Shown here piece after piece: positions 41,926-50,553 of a stretch of DNA of 64,000 nt. This DNA comes from Mycolicibacterium sphagni (lineage in GTDB: Bacteria; Actinomycetota; Actinomycetes; Mycobacteriales; Mycobacteriaceae). The notes under the pieces are model-generated. The model made no database searches. It worked only from the letters and a program-made list of their open reading frames with translations, and was not told the origin of the DNA. The position numbers and the translations under genes were made by a program. The first letter of the stretch is position 1, and every line of letters begins with the position of its first letter. The stretch lies in the NCBI RefSeq assembly GCF_002250655.1, contig NZ_NOZR01000015.1:62001-126000 (forward strand), given 5' to 3'.

Positions 41926-41951
41926 CAGTTACGGTGCAGTTAATAACAGTT
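41926..41951 (+). promoter_or_regulatory. Three helically phased CAGTT repeats before the glycosyltransferase gene
   Basis: CAGTT occurs at 41926-41930, 41937-41941 and 41947-41951, that is at 11- and 10-base steps. Two of the copies extend to GCAGTTA. Direct repeats at about one helical turn are typical of OmpR-family response regulators, and regX3 encodes such a regulator just beyond this gene. The surrounding 150 bases are AT-rich. Confidence 0.35.
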
Positions 41952-41977
41952 CCCTGATCCGAGGGCAGATTTTAGCT

Positions 41978-43525
41978 GTGTTGGCCGAACCGAGTGATAA
42001 CCACATCTCAGTTGATAACAACTGGGACGTAGATGTTCGCCAAAACTCCACCTCCGCGTTATTTGATGAGAACAGCATTCCCCCGCTGTGGCCCCCGACG
42101 CGCGCCACGCAGCGCGAAGCCCGGCACCTCCGGCATTCCAGACGGTTAGTCATCAGCGACACGGCGATTATTTGCCTGGCGCTGGCAGTCGCCACCATGT
42201 TCGTGTTTGCTGAAGAACCGGGAGCACTGCTCACCTACGTCCTGGGGTCGGTCGCGCTGGCCGCCTTGTGGATGGCCGCGTTGGGTCTCAACGGTTACCG
42301 CGCGCGTCGGGTGGTCGGCCGCGGCGTCGGCGAGAACACGAGCGTCGTTCTTGCCACCCTGCAGGTGTTTGGCCTGATCGCGATCGCTGCGCTGCTGCTG
42401 CCCATGGATCCGTCGCGAACCTATCTCGCGATCGCCTTCCCGGCGGGTCTGCTCGGACTGCTGGTGAACCGCAGGCACTGGCGCCGAGTCGAGACCGCCG
42501 AGCTCGGCCGCGCCGACTACCAGATCTCGGTTTTGGTCGTGGGTAGCTCGCGGGCCGCCGCCGACGTCGCCGCCACGTTTGTGCGGGATCCTGCCGCGGG
42601 CTATCGCGTCGTCGGGATCTGCACCCCCGAAGGACCGACGGCGCGGGACCGCAGCATCGACATCGGCGGCCGGGCCATCCCCGTCGTGGGCATCGACCAG
42701 GCCATCGCCGACGCCGTGCGCCGCACTGGCGCACAGACCGTCGCGCTGGCCGCCACCGATCACTTGCACGCCACCGAGGTACGCCGGTTGATCTGGGAAC
42801 TCGATTCACTGGGCGTGGATCTGATGATCGCCCCCGGGCTGGTCGACATCGCCGAAGACCGATTACACAGCCGCCCGGTGGCCGGCATGGCGATGTTCGA
42901 GGTGAGCAAGCCGCAGCACGCGGGGGCCAACTCGGCCGCCAAGCGGGCCTTCGACGTCGTGTTCACCACGGTGGCGATGATCGTGGTCGCGCCCCTGTTC
43001 CTGCTCGCGGCGCTGGCGGTGCGACTGTCTGGACCCGGACCGGTCTTCTACGTGTCCGAGCGGATCGGACTCAAGGGCACCACGTTCCCGATGCTCAAGT
43101 TCCGCAGCATGGTCGACGGCGCCGATGAGGATGCGCCGGCGATGATCGCCGCCGACGGAAGCAGCCCGCTGTTCTGGAAGCCCAAGGACGATCCGCGGGT
43201 CACCCGGGTCGGCAAGGTACTGCGGAAGTACAGCGTCGACGAACTGCCCCAGTTCTTCAACGTGTTACGCGGCGACATGAGCGTTGTCGGCCCCCGGCCG
43301 CAGGTCCGCCGCGAGGTCGACTCGTATGACTACCTGGTTCGTCGGCGGCTGACCGTCAAGCCTGGTCTGACCGGGTTGTGGCAGGTCAGCGGCCGCTCGG
43401 ACCTACGGACCGAGGACGCCCTGCGCCTGGACCTGAGCTACATCGAGAACTGGTCCCCGATTCGGGACCTGACGATCATCGCCAGGACCATCAAGACCGT
43501 GTTGCGCGGCGACGGCGCGTACTAG
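41978..43525 (+). CDS. Polyprenyl glycosylphosphotransferase (WcaJ/GumD-like)
   Basis: The 515-aa protein has four hydrophobic helices in the first 160 residues and a nucleotide-binding-like domain from about 180 (SVLVVGSSRAAADVA). A further membrane segment lies near 330, and the catalytic bacterial sugar-transferase domain covers the last 190 residues. The latter shows FPMLKFRSM, DELPQFFNVLRGDMSVVGPRP, and KPGLTGLWQVSGRSD. It transfers a hexose-1-phosphate from a nucleotide sugar to undecaprenyl or decaprenyl phosphate, the first step of exopolysaccharide repeat units. No other polysaccharide gene is near. The start is a GTG at 41978 without a clear ribosome-binding site. It overlaps the convergent regX3 stop by 4 bases and is absent here in M. 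tuberculosis. Confidence 0.9.
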   Translation: MLAEPSDNHISVDNNWDVDVRQNSTSALFDENSIPPLWPPTRATQREARHLRHSRRLVISDTAIICLALAVATMFVFAEEPGALLTYVLGSVALAALWMAALGLNGYRARRVVGRGVGENTSVVLATLQVFGLIAIAALLLPMDPSRTYLAIAFPAGLLGLLVNRRHWRRVETAELGRADYQISVLVVGSSRAAADVAATFVRDPAAGYRVVGICTPEGPTARDRSIDIGGRAIPVVGIDQAIADAVRRTGAQTVALAATDHLHATEVRRLIWELDSLGVDLMIAPGLVDIAEDRLHSRPVAGMAMFEVSKPQHAGANSAAKRAFDVVFTTVAMIVVAPLFLLAALAVRLSGPGPVFYVSERIGLKGTTFPMLKFRSMVDGADEDAPAMIAADGSSPLFWKPKDDPRVTRVGKVLRKYSVDELPQFFNVLRGDMSVVGPRPQVRREVDSYDYLVRRRLTVKPGLTGLWQVSGRSDLRTEDALRLDLSYIENWSPIRDLTIIARTIKTVLRGDGAY

Positions 43526-44208
43526 CCCTCCAGCTTGTAGCCCAGGCCGCGCACCGTCACCAAGTGCACGGGATTGGCCGGATCGGCTTCGATCTTCGAC
43601 CGCAGGCGCTTGACGTGGACATCGAGAGTCTTGGTGTCTCCGACGTAGTCCGCACCCCACACCCGGTCGATCAGCTGACCGCGGGTGAGCACCCGGCCGC
43701 TGTTGCGCATCAGGTACTCCAGTAGATCGAATTCCTTGAGCGGCAACGTAATCGGCTCACCATTGACGGTGACGACGTGGCGCTCGACATCCATGCGCAC
43801 CGGGCCGGCCTCCAGGATGGCGTCACCGATACCGGAGTCCTCGGTGTCGGTTCCGCGGCGCAGCACGGCACGGATACGGGCGATCAGTTCGCGCGCCGAG
43901 TACGGCTTGGTGACGTAGTCGTCGGCACCGAGCTCGAGGCCGACCACCTTGTCGATCTCGCTGTCGCGCGCGGTGACCATGATCACCGGCACGCTCGAGC
44001 GGGCGCGCAGCTGCTTACAGACGTCGGTGCCGGTCATCCCCGGCAGCATGAGGTCGAGCAGCACGATGTCGGCGCCGGATCGATCGAACTCCGCCAGAGC
44101 TGACGGGCCGTCACCGACGACGGTGGCCTCGAACCCTTCCTTGCGGAGCAGGAAAGCCAGCGGGTCGGCCAGCGATTCTTCGTCCTCCACGATCAACACA
44201 TTGGTCAT
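43522..44208 (-). CDS. regX3: Response regulator RegX3
   Basis: This 228-aa OmpR/PhoB-family regulator has a receiver domain (1-120) with phospho-acceptor D52 (VLLDLMLPG), acidic pocket E8-D9-E10 and K101-type Lys in VTKPYSARE. A winged-helix DNA-binding domain (about 130-228) ends VTVRGLGYKLEG. In mycobacteria it controls the phosphate-starvation response (pst genes, phoA) and redox genes. It overlaps senX3 by 4 bases; the MIRU repeats that separate the genes in M. tuberculosis are not present. Confidence 0.96.
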   Translation of the reverse strand: MTNVLIVEDEESLADPLAFLLRKEGFEATVVGDGPSALAEFDRSGADIVLLDLMLPGMTGTDVCKQLRARSSVPVIMVTARDSEIDKVVGLELGADDYVTKPYSARELIARIRAVLRRGTDTEDSGIGDAILEAGPVRMDVERHVVTVNGEPITLPLKEFDLLEYLMRNSGRVLTRGQLIDRVWGADYVGDTKTLDVHVKRLRSKIEADPANPVHLVTVRGLGYKLEG

Positions 44209-45410
44209 TGGCGTAGTGCCTCCTCGTCAATGGCCGATTGGTCGGCCGGTTCGTCGTCTTCGTTGTTGGGATAGGCGGGAATGGACAGGGTGAACGTCGA
44301 GCCGGTGCCCGGCTGGCTCCACAGCCGGATGCTGCCGTTGTGATTGGCTGCCACGTGTTTGACGATGGCCAGCCCCAAGCCGGTGCCGCCGGTGGCACGG
44401 GAGCGCGCTTTGTCGACCCGGAAGAACCGTTCGAACACCCGCTCCTGATCGGCACGGGCGATCCCGATTCCCCGGTCGGTGACGGAGATCTCGATGTTGT
44501 CGCCGCGCCGGCGGCGGCTGATCGACACCTTCGATTCGTCCGGTGAGTACGCGATGGCATTCGAGATCAGATTGGCCAGCGCGGTGACCAACAAGGACTG
44601 ATCCCCCAGCACGCGGAAGCCGCTCGGCGCATCGGTGGTCACCTTGATGTCGGCATTGTCAGCCGCCACCTTGTGGCGCGAAATAGCCTCGCTGACAACA
44701 GAATCCACGTCGATTCCGTCCAGGTCGGGCAGCGGCTCGGCACCTTGGAGACGGGATAGCTCGATCAGCTCGCCGACCATATTGGCCAGCCGCTGGGATT
44801 CGGTCAGGATCTTGCGGCTGAAGTGGTGCACGGTCTCGGGGTCTTCGGCCGATTCCAGCAACGCCTCAGCCAGCACACCCATCGCCGCGACCGGCGTCTT
44901 GAGCTCATGGCTCACGTTGGCCACGAAGTCACGCCGGCTGGCTTCCATGCGGGCCTGCTCGGACTGGTCTTCGACGTAGACCACGGCGAACCGCGGATCC
45001 TGCTTGCTCAGCAGCCGAACGTGCCCGCGCACCGACAGCCCCGAACGGCCGGGCGCGGCCCGCAACGGCTGAGACAGGTCGACTTCGACGCCCTCTCCGG
45101 TGACCAGCACGCGCTGAGCGGCGCTCCAGGCTCGTTCGTCGAGCTGCCGGTCACGTACGAGGCCCAGCTCGGTGGCGCGGTCATTGATGAACACCACGTC
45201 GCGATGCGCGTCGACGACCACCATGCCGATCGGGGCCAGCGACACCACGTGATGCAACATCTGCGAGACGGTGATCCCCGCTTCGGTGATCGCGCGGCGC
45301 TGCCTGCGCTCGAGGATGCGTGGGGTGAGCGCGGCCCCGATCCCGAGTCCGAGAGCGAGCGCTACCAGCGCCGCGACGGTGACCAATAGTGCCACCGAGA
45401 CAACACTCAC
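44205..45410 (-). CDS. senX3: Sensor histidine kinase SenX3
   Basis: The 401-aa product has two closely spaced N-terminal hydrophobic segments, a PAS-like domain (about 45-145), the HisKA phosphorylation site H168 in FVANVSHELKTP, and a HATPase_c domain with N-box (LISNAIAYSP), DRGIGIA and GGTGLGLAIVKH. It phosphorylates RegX3 when phosphate is low. The start is the GTG at 45410 (V-S-V-V-S-V-A), matching the family; a TTG two codons upstream is the alternative. GTTCACCC on this strand (45436-45429) lies just upstream and could be a RegX3 half-site for autoregulation. Confidence 0.95.
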   Translation of the reverse strand: MSVVSVALLVTVAALVALALGLGIGAALTPRILERRQRRAITEAGITVSQMLHHVVSLAPIGMVVVDAHRDVVFINDRATELGLVRDRQLDERAWSAAQRVLVTGEGVEVDLSQPLRAAPGRSGLSVRGHVRLLSKQDPRFAVVYVEDQSEQARMEASRRDFVANVSHELKTPVAAMGVLAEALLESAEDPETVHHFSRKILTESQRLANMVGELIELSRLQGAEPLPDLDGIDVDSVVSEAISRHKVAADNADIKVTTDAPSGFRVLGDQSLLVTALANLISNAIAYSPDESKVSISRRRRGDNIEISVTDRGIGIARADQERVFERFFRVDKARSRATGGTGLGLAIVKHVAANHNGSIRLWSQPGTGSTFTLSIPAYPNNEDDEPADQSAIDEEALRQ

Positions 45411-45540
45411 ACGCAAAGCGTACGCATTGGGTGAACGTCATCCCAGCAGCGTGCGGCTAAATCGGGTTACGTCACACAGCCAGCGCGCATGTATTCCGCC
45501 GCCGTTTACCGCGCGTTTGCCAAACCCGAGGTGCTTCCAG

Positions 45541-46287
45541 CTACTTCACGCCCTGGTTGGCCACCGCGGCAGCGCCTGCGGCGGCCGCCTCGGGATCCAG
45601 GTAGGTACCGCCCGCCACCAGAGGCTTCAGGTCGGCGTCAAGGTCGTAGCGCAGCGGAATACCGGTCGGGATGTTGAGGCCGACCACGTCCTCGTTGGAC
45701 ATGCCGTCCAGGTACTTCACCAGCGCGCGCAGCGAGTTTCCGTGCGCGACCATCAACACCGTCTTGCCGGCCTTCAGATCCGGGACGATCGTCTCGGTGA
45801 AGTACGGGACGAAACGGGCCACCACGTCAGCCAGGCACTCGGTCAGCGGGCCGCCGCCGATATCGGCGTAGCGCGGGTCGGTGTCCTGGCTGTAGGTGCT
45901 GCCCGGCTCGATCGGCGGCGGCGGGGTGTCATAACTGCGGCGCCACAGCATGAACTGCTCTTCGCCGTACTTTTCCTTGGTCTCGGCCTTGTCCAGGCCC
46001 TGCAGCGCACCGTAGTGCCGCTCGTTGAGCCGCCAGTCCCGATGCACCGGGATCCATAGCCGGTCGGCGGCATCCAGCGCCAGGTGCGCGGTGGTGATCG
46101 CCCGCCGCAGCAGCGAGGTGTACAGCACGTCGGGCAGCAGACCCTGTTCGGCCAGCAGCTTGCCGCCACGCACGGCCTCGGTGCGACCCTTGTCGGTCAG
46201 GTCGACGTCCACCCAGCCGGTGAACAGATTCAGCGCGTTCCATTCGCTCTCGCCGTGCCGCAGCAGAATCAGTGTGGAATCAGCCAT
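45541..46287 (-). CDS. gpm1: 2,3-bisphosphoglycerate-dependent phosphoglycerate mutase
   Basis: The 248-aa glycolytic enzyme interconverts 3- and 2-phosphoglycerate. The phosphohistidine is H11 in LLRHGESEWN. NERHYGALQGLDKAE and VAHGNSLRAL (second His) are the other active-site signatures. The C-terminal tail is Ala/Gly-rich. It lies upstream of senX3-regX3 on the same strand, as in M. tuberculosis. A tandem repeat lies between its start and the YbjN gene. Confidence 0.95.
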   Translation of the reverse strand: MADSTLILLRHGESEWNALNLFTGWVDVDLTDKGRTEAVRGGKLLAEQGLLPDVLYTSLLRRAITTAHLALDAADRLWIPVHRDWRLNERHYGALQGLDKAETKEKYGEEQFMLWRRSYDTPPPPIEPGSTYSQDTDPRYADIGGGPLTECLADVVARFVPYFTETIVPDLKAGKTVLMVAHGNSLRALVKYLDGMSNEDVVGLNIPTGIPLRYDLDADLKPLVAGGTYLDPEAAAAGAAAVANQGVK

Positions 46288-46340
46288 GCCCGAAATCCTC
46301 TCACGCCCACGGTCAGTGGTCGCGGCTGTTCCCGTCGACC

Positions 46341-46464
46341 TCGTCTTCGGGCTGGGACTCTCGACTCCTCCTCATCGTTCGTCCCTCACTCTGCATCGTC
46401 GTCTTCGGGCCGGGACTCTCGACTCCTCCTCATCGTTCGTCCCTCACTCTGCATCGTCGTCTTG
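46341..46464. repeat. 58-bp tandem repeat, two full copies plus 8 bases, overlapping the YbjN gene end
   Basis: Copies run 46341-46398 and 46399-46456, with one C/T difference near their start; 46457-46464 begins a third. Copy 2 contains the last bases of the YbjN-like gene including its stop at 46444. Each copy contains GGGAC...GTCCC arms about 22 bases apart (minus strand), so a transcript could form serial hairpins. The unit is not a multiple of 3. The layout resembles a variable-number tandem repeat locus. Confidence 0.88.
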
Positions 46465-46956
46465 GATGAGATGCTCGAAGGCCTGCAGGTTCTTCAGCGA
46501 TTCACCGCGGGAGACCCGCCACGCCCACTCTTTCTGGATAGACGACTTGAACCCAAGTTCCAGCAGGGTGTTGAAGTCGGTGTCGACGGCCTCGAGCACC
46601 TGCCCGAGGATCCGGTCGAGTTCATCGGCAGTCACCGACTCCAGCGCCATCCGCCCGACCAGATAGATGTCGCCGGTGTTGTCCAGCGTGTAGGCCACCC
46701 CATAGAGCCGGCGGTTGCGCTTGAGCAGGAATCGGTAGACGCCCTCGTGGTTTTCGTCGGGCTGACGGCAGACGAAGGCCTCCACCCGTACCGAGTGCTC
46801 ACCGATGCTCAGCAGGGTGTTGGTCTTGAGCTTGCGCTCCCCCGGCAGCTCCACGATCAGCCCCGGCAGCCCGCCGTGCGCTCCTTCGTGGTGGCTGTAG
46901 ACCAAGCCGTGCTCGGTCAGCGCGCCCTCGATGACCTGCTGGACGCTGGAACTCAT
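46444..46956 (-). CDS. YbjN-domain protein (Rv0487-type)
   Basis: The 170-aa product belongs to the YbjN / type III secretion chaperone-like sensory domain group. It has KTNTLLSIGEHSVRVEAFVC, NRRLYGVAYTLDNTGDIYLVGRMAL and an acidic end. The family is thought to bind or regulate other proteins. The start is the ATG at 46956, overlapping the mshA stop by 4 bases; an earlier GTG/ATG at 46983 adds nine residues of mshA-antiphase sequence. Coupled translation with mshA suggests a link to mycothiol metabolism. Confidence 0.82.
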   Translation of the reverse strand: MSSSVQQVIEGALTEHGLVYSHHEGAHGGLPGLIVELPGERKLKTNTLLSIGEHSVRVEAFVCRQPDENHEGVYRFLLKRNRRLYGVAYTLDNTGDIYLVGRMALESVTADELDRILGQVLEAVDTDFNTLLELGFKSSIQKEWAWRVSRGESLKNLQAFEHLIQDDDAE

Positions 46957-48290
46957 GCGCGCACCCCGCGGCGCATCGACCACCGCCGTCCGTTACGCCG
47001 CGCCAGGACGTCGCCGGCAGCGCGCCGCCGCCGCGCGCTGGCATAGTCGGTGATGGCCCGGCTGTAACTGGCAAGCAATCCGTCCACGGTGTGCGCCCAC
47101 GAGAAACGCTGTGCGTGCGCGACGGCGGCGCGGCTCAGCTCGTCGGAGTCACGGCGCAACAGCCCGGCGATCGCATCAGCCCACCTGTCGGGGTCGTGGC
47201 TGGACACCAGTGCCCCGCTGACACCGTCCGCCACCGCCACCGGCAGGCCGCCGACCGCTGCGGCCACCACCGGTGTTCCGCATGCCTGCGCCTCGATGGC
47301 GACCAGCCCGAACGATTCCGAATAGCTGGGCACCGCAACAAGATCCGCCGCACGATAGACGTTGACCAACTGCTCGCGGGATTGTGGGGGAAGGAACGTC
47401 ACACGATCGGCGATACCCAGTTCGGCGGCAAGACCCACCAGCGCGTCAGGTGCCGCCAAGCCACTGCCCGACGGGCCGCCGGCCACCAGCACACGCACAC
47501 CGGACAGCCGCGCAGCGGCACGCAACAGCACATCGGGCGCCTTCAACGGTTGGATCCGCCCCACGAAGGCGACCACCTGCTCGTCGGCGCGCAGGCCCAG
47601 CGCGGCCCGTGCCGTCAGCCGGTCGCCGGGCGCGAATGTCTCCAGGTCCACGCCGGGGTATACGACGTCGATTCGTCGCGGGTCGGCGTTGTGCAGCGAA
47701 ACAAGTTGGCGGGCTTCATCTTCGGTGTTGACCACCAGCCGGTCAGCCTCGTCGACGACCTGCTGTTCGCCGACCGATCGCAACGGCGGTTCCGGTGCGT
47801 CGCCGTCGGCCAGTGCGGCGTTCTTCACCGCGGCCAGCGTGTGGGCGGTGTGCACCAACGGCACGGCCCAGCGGTCGCGGGCCAGCCAGCCGACCTGACC
47901 CGACAGCCAGTAGTGCGAATGCACGATGTCGTAGTAGCCGGGCTCATGGTTGGCCTCGGCGCGCAACACGCCGGCGGTGAACGCACACAGCTGAGTCGGC
48001 AGGTCGTATTTGTCGAGCCCCTCGAAGGGGCCGGCAACCACATTGCGCACCAGCACCCCTGGTGCCACGCGGACCAGCGGCTGATCGGACGAGGACGTGG
48101 CGCGGGTGAAGATCTCGACCTCCACCCCACGCCGGGCCATCTGTAGCGCGGTCTGCAGCACGTAGACGTTCATCCCGCCGGCGTCACCGGTACCCGGCTG
48201 GGCCAACGGCGAGGTGTGAACCGACAGAACCGCTACCCGATGCGGCACATTATCGGTCGATCTGTCAGTCAGCTCTCGGGCGTACCGCAC
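46953..48290 (-). CDS. mshA: D-inositol-3-phosphate glycosyltransferase
   Basis: The 445-aa GT4 (GT-B) glycosyltransferase makes GlcNAc-inositol-phosphate from UDP-GlcNAc and inositol-3-phosphate, the first step of mycothiol synthesis. The N-terminal loop GTGDAGGMNVYV, VHSHYWLSG, VAFVGRIQPLKAP (nucleotide domain start) and the E-x7-E region ESFGLVAIEAQACGTPV are all present. The start is the GTG at 48290. It follows the ROK gene by 10 bases, as in M. tuberculosis. Confidence 0.95.
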   Translation of the reverse strand: MRYARELTDRSTDNVPHRVAVLSVHTSPLAQPGTGDAGGMNVYVLQTALQMARRGVEVEIFTRATSSSDQPLVRVAPGVLVRNVVAGPFEGLDKYDLPTQLCAFTAGVLRAEANHEPGYYDIVHSHYWLSGQVGWLARDRWAVPLVHTAHTLAAVKNAALADGDAPEPPLRSVGEQQVVDEADRLVVNTEDEARQLVSLHNADPRRIDVVYPGVDLETFAPGDRLTARAALGLRADEQVVAFVGRIQPLKAPDVLLRAAARLSGVRVLVAGGPSGSGLAAPDALVGLAAELGIADRVTFLPPQSREQLVNVYRAADLVAVPSYSESFGLVAIEAQACGTPVVAAAVGGLPVAVADGVSGALVSSHDPDRWADAIAGLLRRDSDELSRAAVAHAQRFSWAHTVDGLLASYSRAITDYASARRRRAAGDVLARRNGRRWSMRRGVRA

Positions 48291-48300
48291 GCCTCCATCT

Positions 48301-49608
48301 TTACACCGCGGCTTCGCGGCGGTTCTGCGCCCGTCTCAATGCGCCGATCGGGTCCGCGTACAGACCACCCAGCGACACGATGCCGGCACCGGCCTCCTGC
48401 ACCCGGTTGCCGAAGGCGGTCACCCTGATGTCGCGGGGCGGCAGCACCGAACGCTCGGTGAACGCGGCCTCCACCAGCTGCATGCCCTCGGGGTACTCGG
48501 TGAACGCCTGGCCGCCGACAACCAGGTCGTCGGGGTTGAGCATGTCGCGCAGCAAGGCGACCGCCCCGCCGAGCACCCGAGCGCGTTCGGCCAGCAGTTC
48601 ACGGGCGCCGACCGCGGCAGGGGTCTCGCCCTGCCGGGCGGTGCGCAGCAGGGCCGCCATGGACGCGCTGGGGCCGGAGGCGGGCACGATGCCGCGCTTG
48701 CGGGCAGCAGCCAGCACGGCCTCGTCGCTCACGGTGGACTCCAATTGTCCGCTGCCGCCAAGCAACTCGGAGGCCACCGGAAGCGCGGCGATGGTGCCCG
48801 GGCCGCTGGCCGGGCTGTGTACCCGGCCACCGATCACCAGAGCGAAACCGACTGTTTCGCGGGCGTAGACGTACAGACTGCTCGACGTAGGGGCGGGCGG
48901 GCGGCGCAGGCCCAGGAGGACCTCGGCACCGGCCATCGCGTCCACGTGAGAGGCCACCGAGACCGGCAGACCCAACGCCTCGGCAAGCACAGAGCCGACC
49001 GGGGCCTGCGTCCAGCCGAGCCGGCTGTGGTCGACGTGTCCGCTGACGCTGTCGACGACACCACCGATCGCGACGCCGATCCACAGCGGCCGGCGGCGAT
49101 GCCACCGGCTCAGGTAGCGCCGGGCGCTGCCGGCCAGCGAGGCCAGCGCGGCGGCCTGCCCGCCGCGCGGCGTCGGGGTCTCCACCGCGTCGAGGGTGCG
49201 GCCCAGCAGGTCCGTTGCGACGATGTTGGTGGTCCGCGCGCCGATGTGGACGCCGAGGGTTAGGAACGGCTCGTGGTTGACCTCGACAGGCACGCGGGGC
49301 CGGCCGATGGCGCCGGACACGGCCAGATCGGCGCGCTCACGCAGGATGCCCGCGTCCAGCAGAGCGGTGACCTGGCGGTTGACCGTGGCGATCGACAGAT
49401 TGGTGACCTGGGCGATCACGTCACGGCCGATGGCGCCGCGCTGGCGGACCGCCGCGAACACCGACGCAGCGGCGGCGTCGGGGATCCGCAGCGACGGGAC
49501 CACGATGTGGTGCCGGGTCCGCAGCGGGTGCGGCCGGGCTCCGACGCGGGCCGCGTCATGGACGGAAGTACGAAGCGGATCGTGCGAAGAAAGTGCGACG
49601 GTACGCAT
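48301..49608 (-). CDS. ROK-family transcriptional regulator (Rv0485-type)
   Basis: The 435-aa product has an N-terminal winged helix (about 45-110: ASVFAAVRQRGAIGRDVIAQVTNLSIATVNRQVTALL) and a C-terminal ROK domain (about 115-400). The ROK zinc cluster C-x-C-G-x-x-G-C is absent, so sugar-kinase activity is unlikely. The M. tuberculosis counterpart is a transcriptional regulator known to affect distant PE/PPE gene expression. It is divergent from the SDR gene and lies directly upstream of mshA. Confidence 0.87.
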   Translation of the reverse strand: MRTVALSSHDPLRTSVHDAARVGARPHPLRTRHHIVVPSLRIPDAAAASVFAAVRQRGAIGRDVIAQVTNLSIATVNRQVTALLDAGILRERADLAVSGAIGRPRVPVEVNHEPFLTLGVHIGARTTNIVATDLLGRTLDAVETPTPRGGQAAALASLAGSARRYLSRWHRRRPLWIGVAIGGVVDSVSGHVDHSRLGWTQAPVGSVLAEALGLPVSVASHVDAMAGAEVLLGLRRPPAPTSSSLYVYARETVGFALVIGGRVHSPASGPGTIAALPVASELLGGSGQLESTVSDEAVLAAARKRGIVPASGPSASMAALLRTARQGETPAAVGARELLAERARVLGGAVALLRDMLNPDDLVVGGQAFTEYPEGMQLVEAAFTERSVLPPRDIRVTAFGNRVQEAGAGIVSLGGLYADPIGALRRAQNRREAAV

Positions 49609-49803
49609 AGGAGTGTCCTTCTCGAGTCGGATTAGGGGGCCTATGCCACACCTGGCGACTTGAGCGGGACGAGAAGAAGAATGTCCGGTCGGGTCAGGCG
49701 CAGCGAATCGCGTGACAACAACACGCGGTGTGCGCGACCAGACAGCTGGTCAGACCGAAACGGATCACGGGAAGAACTTAGCACAGTTACTAGAGTTGGA
49801 ACG

Positions 49804-50553
49804 ATGACAGCTCCAGACGCGCATTCCCGCGTTGCCGTCGTCACCGGCGCCAGCTCCGGTATCGGCGAGGCAACCGCCAAAACCCTTGCCGCCCTTGGCT
49901 TTCACGTCGTAGCGGTGGCGCGCCGGGCCGATCGCATCCAGCGGCTGGCCGACGAGATCGGCGGCACCGCTGTTGTGGCCGACGTCACAAACGACGCCGC
50001 GGTCGAGGCGCTGGCGGCCGGCCTGGCTCGGGTCGACGTGCTGATCAACAACGCCGGCGGAGCCAAGGGACTAGAGCCGATCGCGGAGGCGAACCTGGAC
50101 GACTGGCGCTGGATGTGGGAGACCAATGTCCTCGGAACATTGCGCGTGACGAGGGCGCTGCTGCCCAAACTCGTCGCGTCAGGTGACGGGCTGATCGTCA
50201 CCGTCACCTCGATCGCCGCACTGGAGGTCTACGACAACGGCGGCGGGTACACCGCAGCCAAACACGGCCAGGGCGCGCTGCATCGGACACTGCGCGGCGA
50301 ATTGCTCGGAAAACCGGTGCGGCTCACCGAGATTGCGCCCGGCGCAGTGGAGACCGAGTTCTCGCTAGTGCGCTTCGGCGGTGACGAGCAGCGGGCCGAC
50401 GCCGTCTATTCCGGCATCACGCCGCTGGTGGCCGCCGACGTTGCCGAGGTGATCGGCTTCGTCGCCACACGCCCGTCGCATGTCAATCTGGACCAGATCG
50501 TCATCCGGCCCCGAGATCAGGCCAGCGCCAGCCGGTTCAACCGCCGGTCGTAG
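49804..50553 (+). CDS. Short-chain dehydrogenase/reductase (Rv0484c-type)
   Basis: The 249-aa classical SDR has cofactor motif TGASSGIG (14-21), NNAG (82-85), catalytic S136, Y149 and K153 (YTAAK). The active-site set is complete. It resembles the NADP-dependent YdfG/serine-dehydrogenase-like subgroup. The start is the ATG at 49804. It overlaps the convergent L,D-transpeptidase gene by 17 bases at the 3' end. Substrate is unknown. Confidence 0.87.
   Translation: MTAPDAHSRVAVVTGASSGIGEATAKTLAALGFHVVAVARRADRIQRLADEIGGTAVVADVTNDAAVEALAAGLARVDVLINNAGGAKGLEPIAEANLDDWRWMWETNVLGTLRVTRALLPKLVASGDGLIVTVTSIAALEVYDNGGGYTAAKHGQGALHRTLRGELLGKPVRLTEIAPGAVETEFSLVRFGGDEQRADAVYSGITPLVAADVAEVIGFVATRPSHVNLDQIVIRPRDQASASRFNRRS

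Noticed and set aside
43522..45416. MIRU-type repeats between senX3 and regX3
   Set aside because: The two genes overlap by 4 bases, so no intergenic repeats exist.
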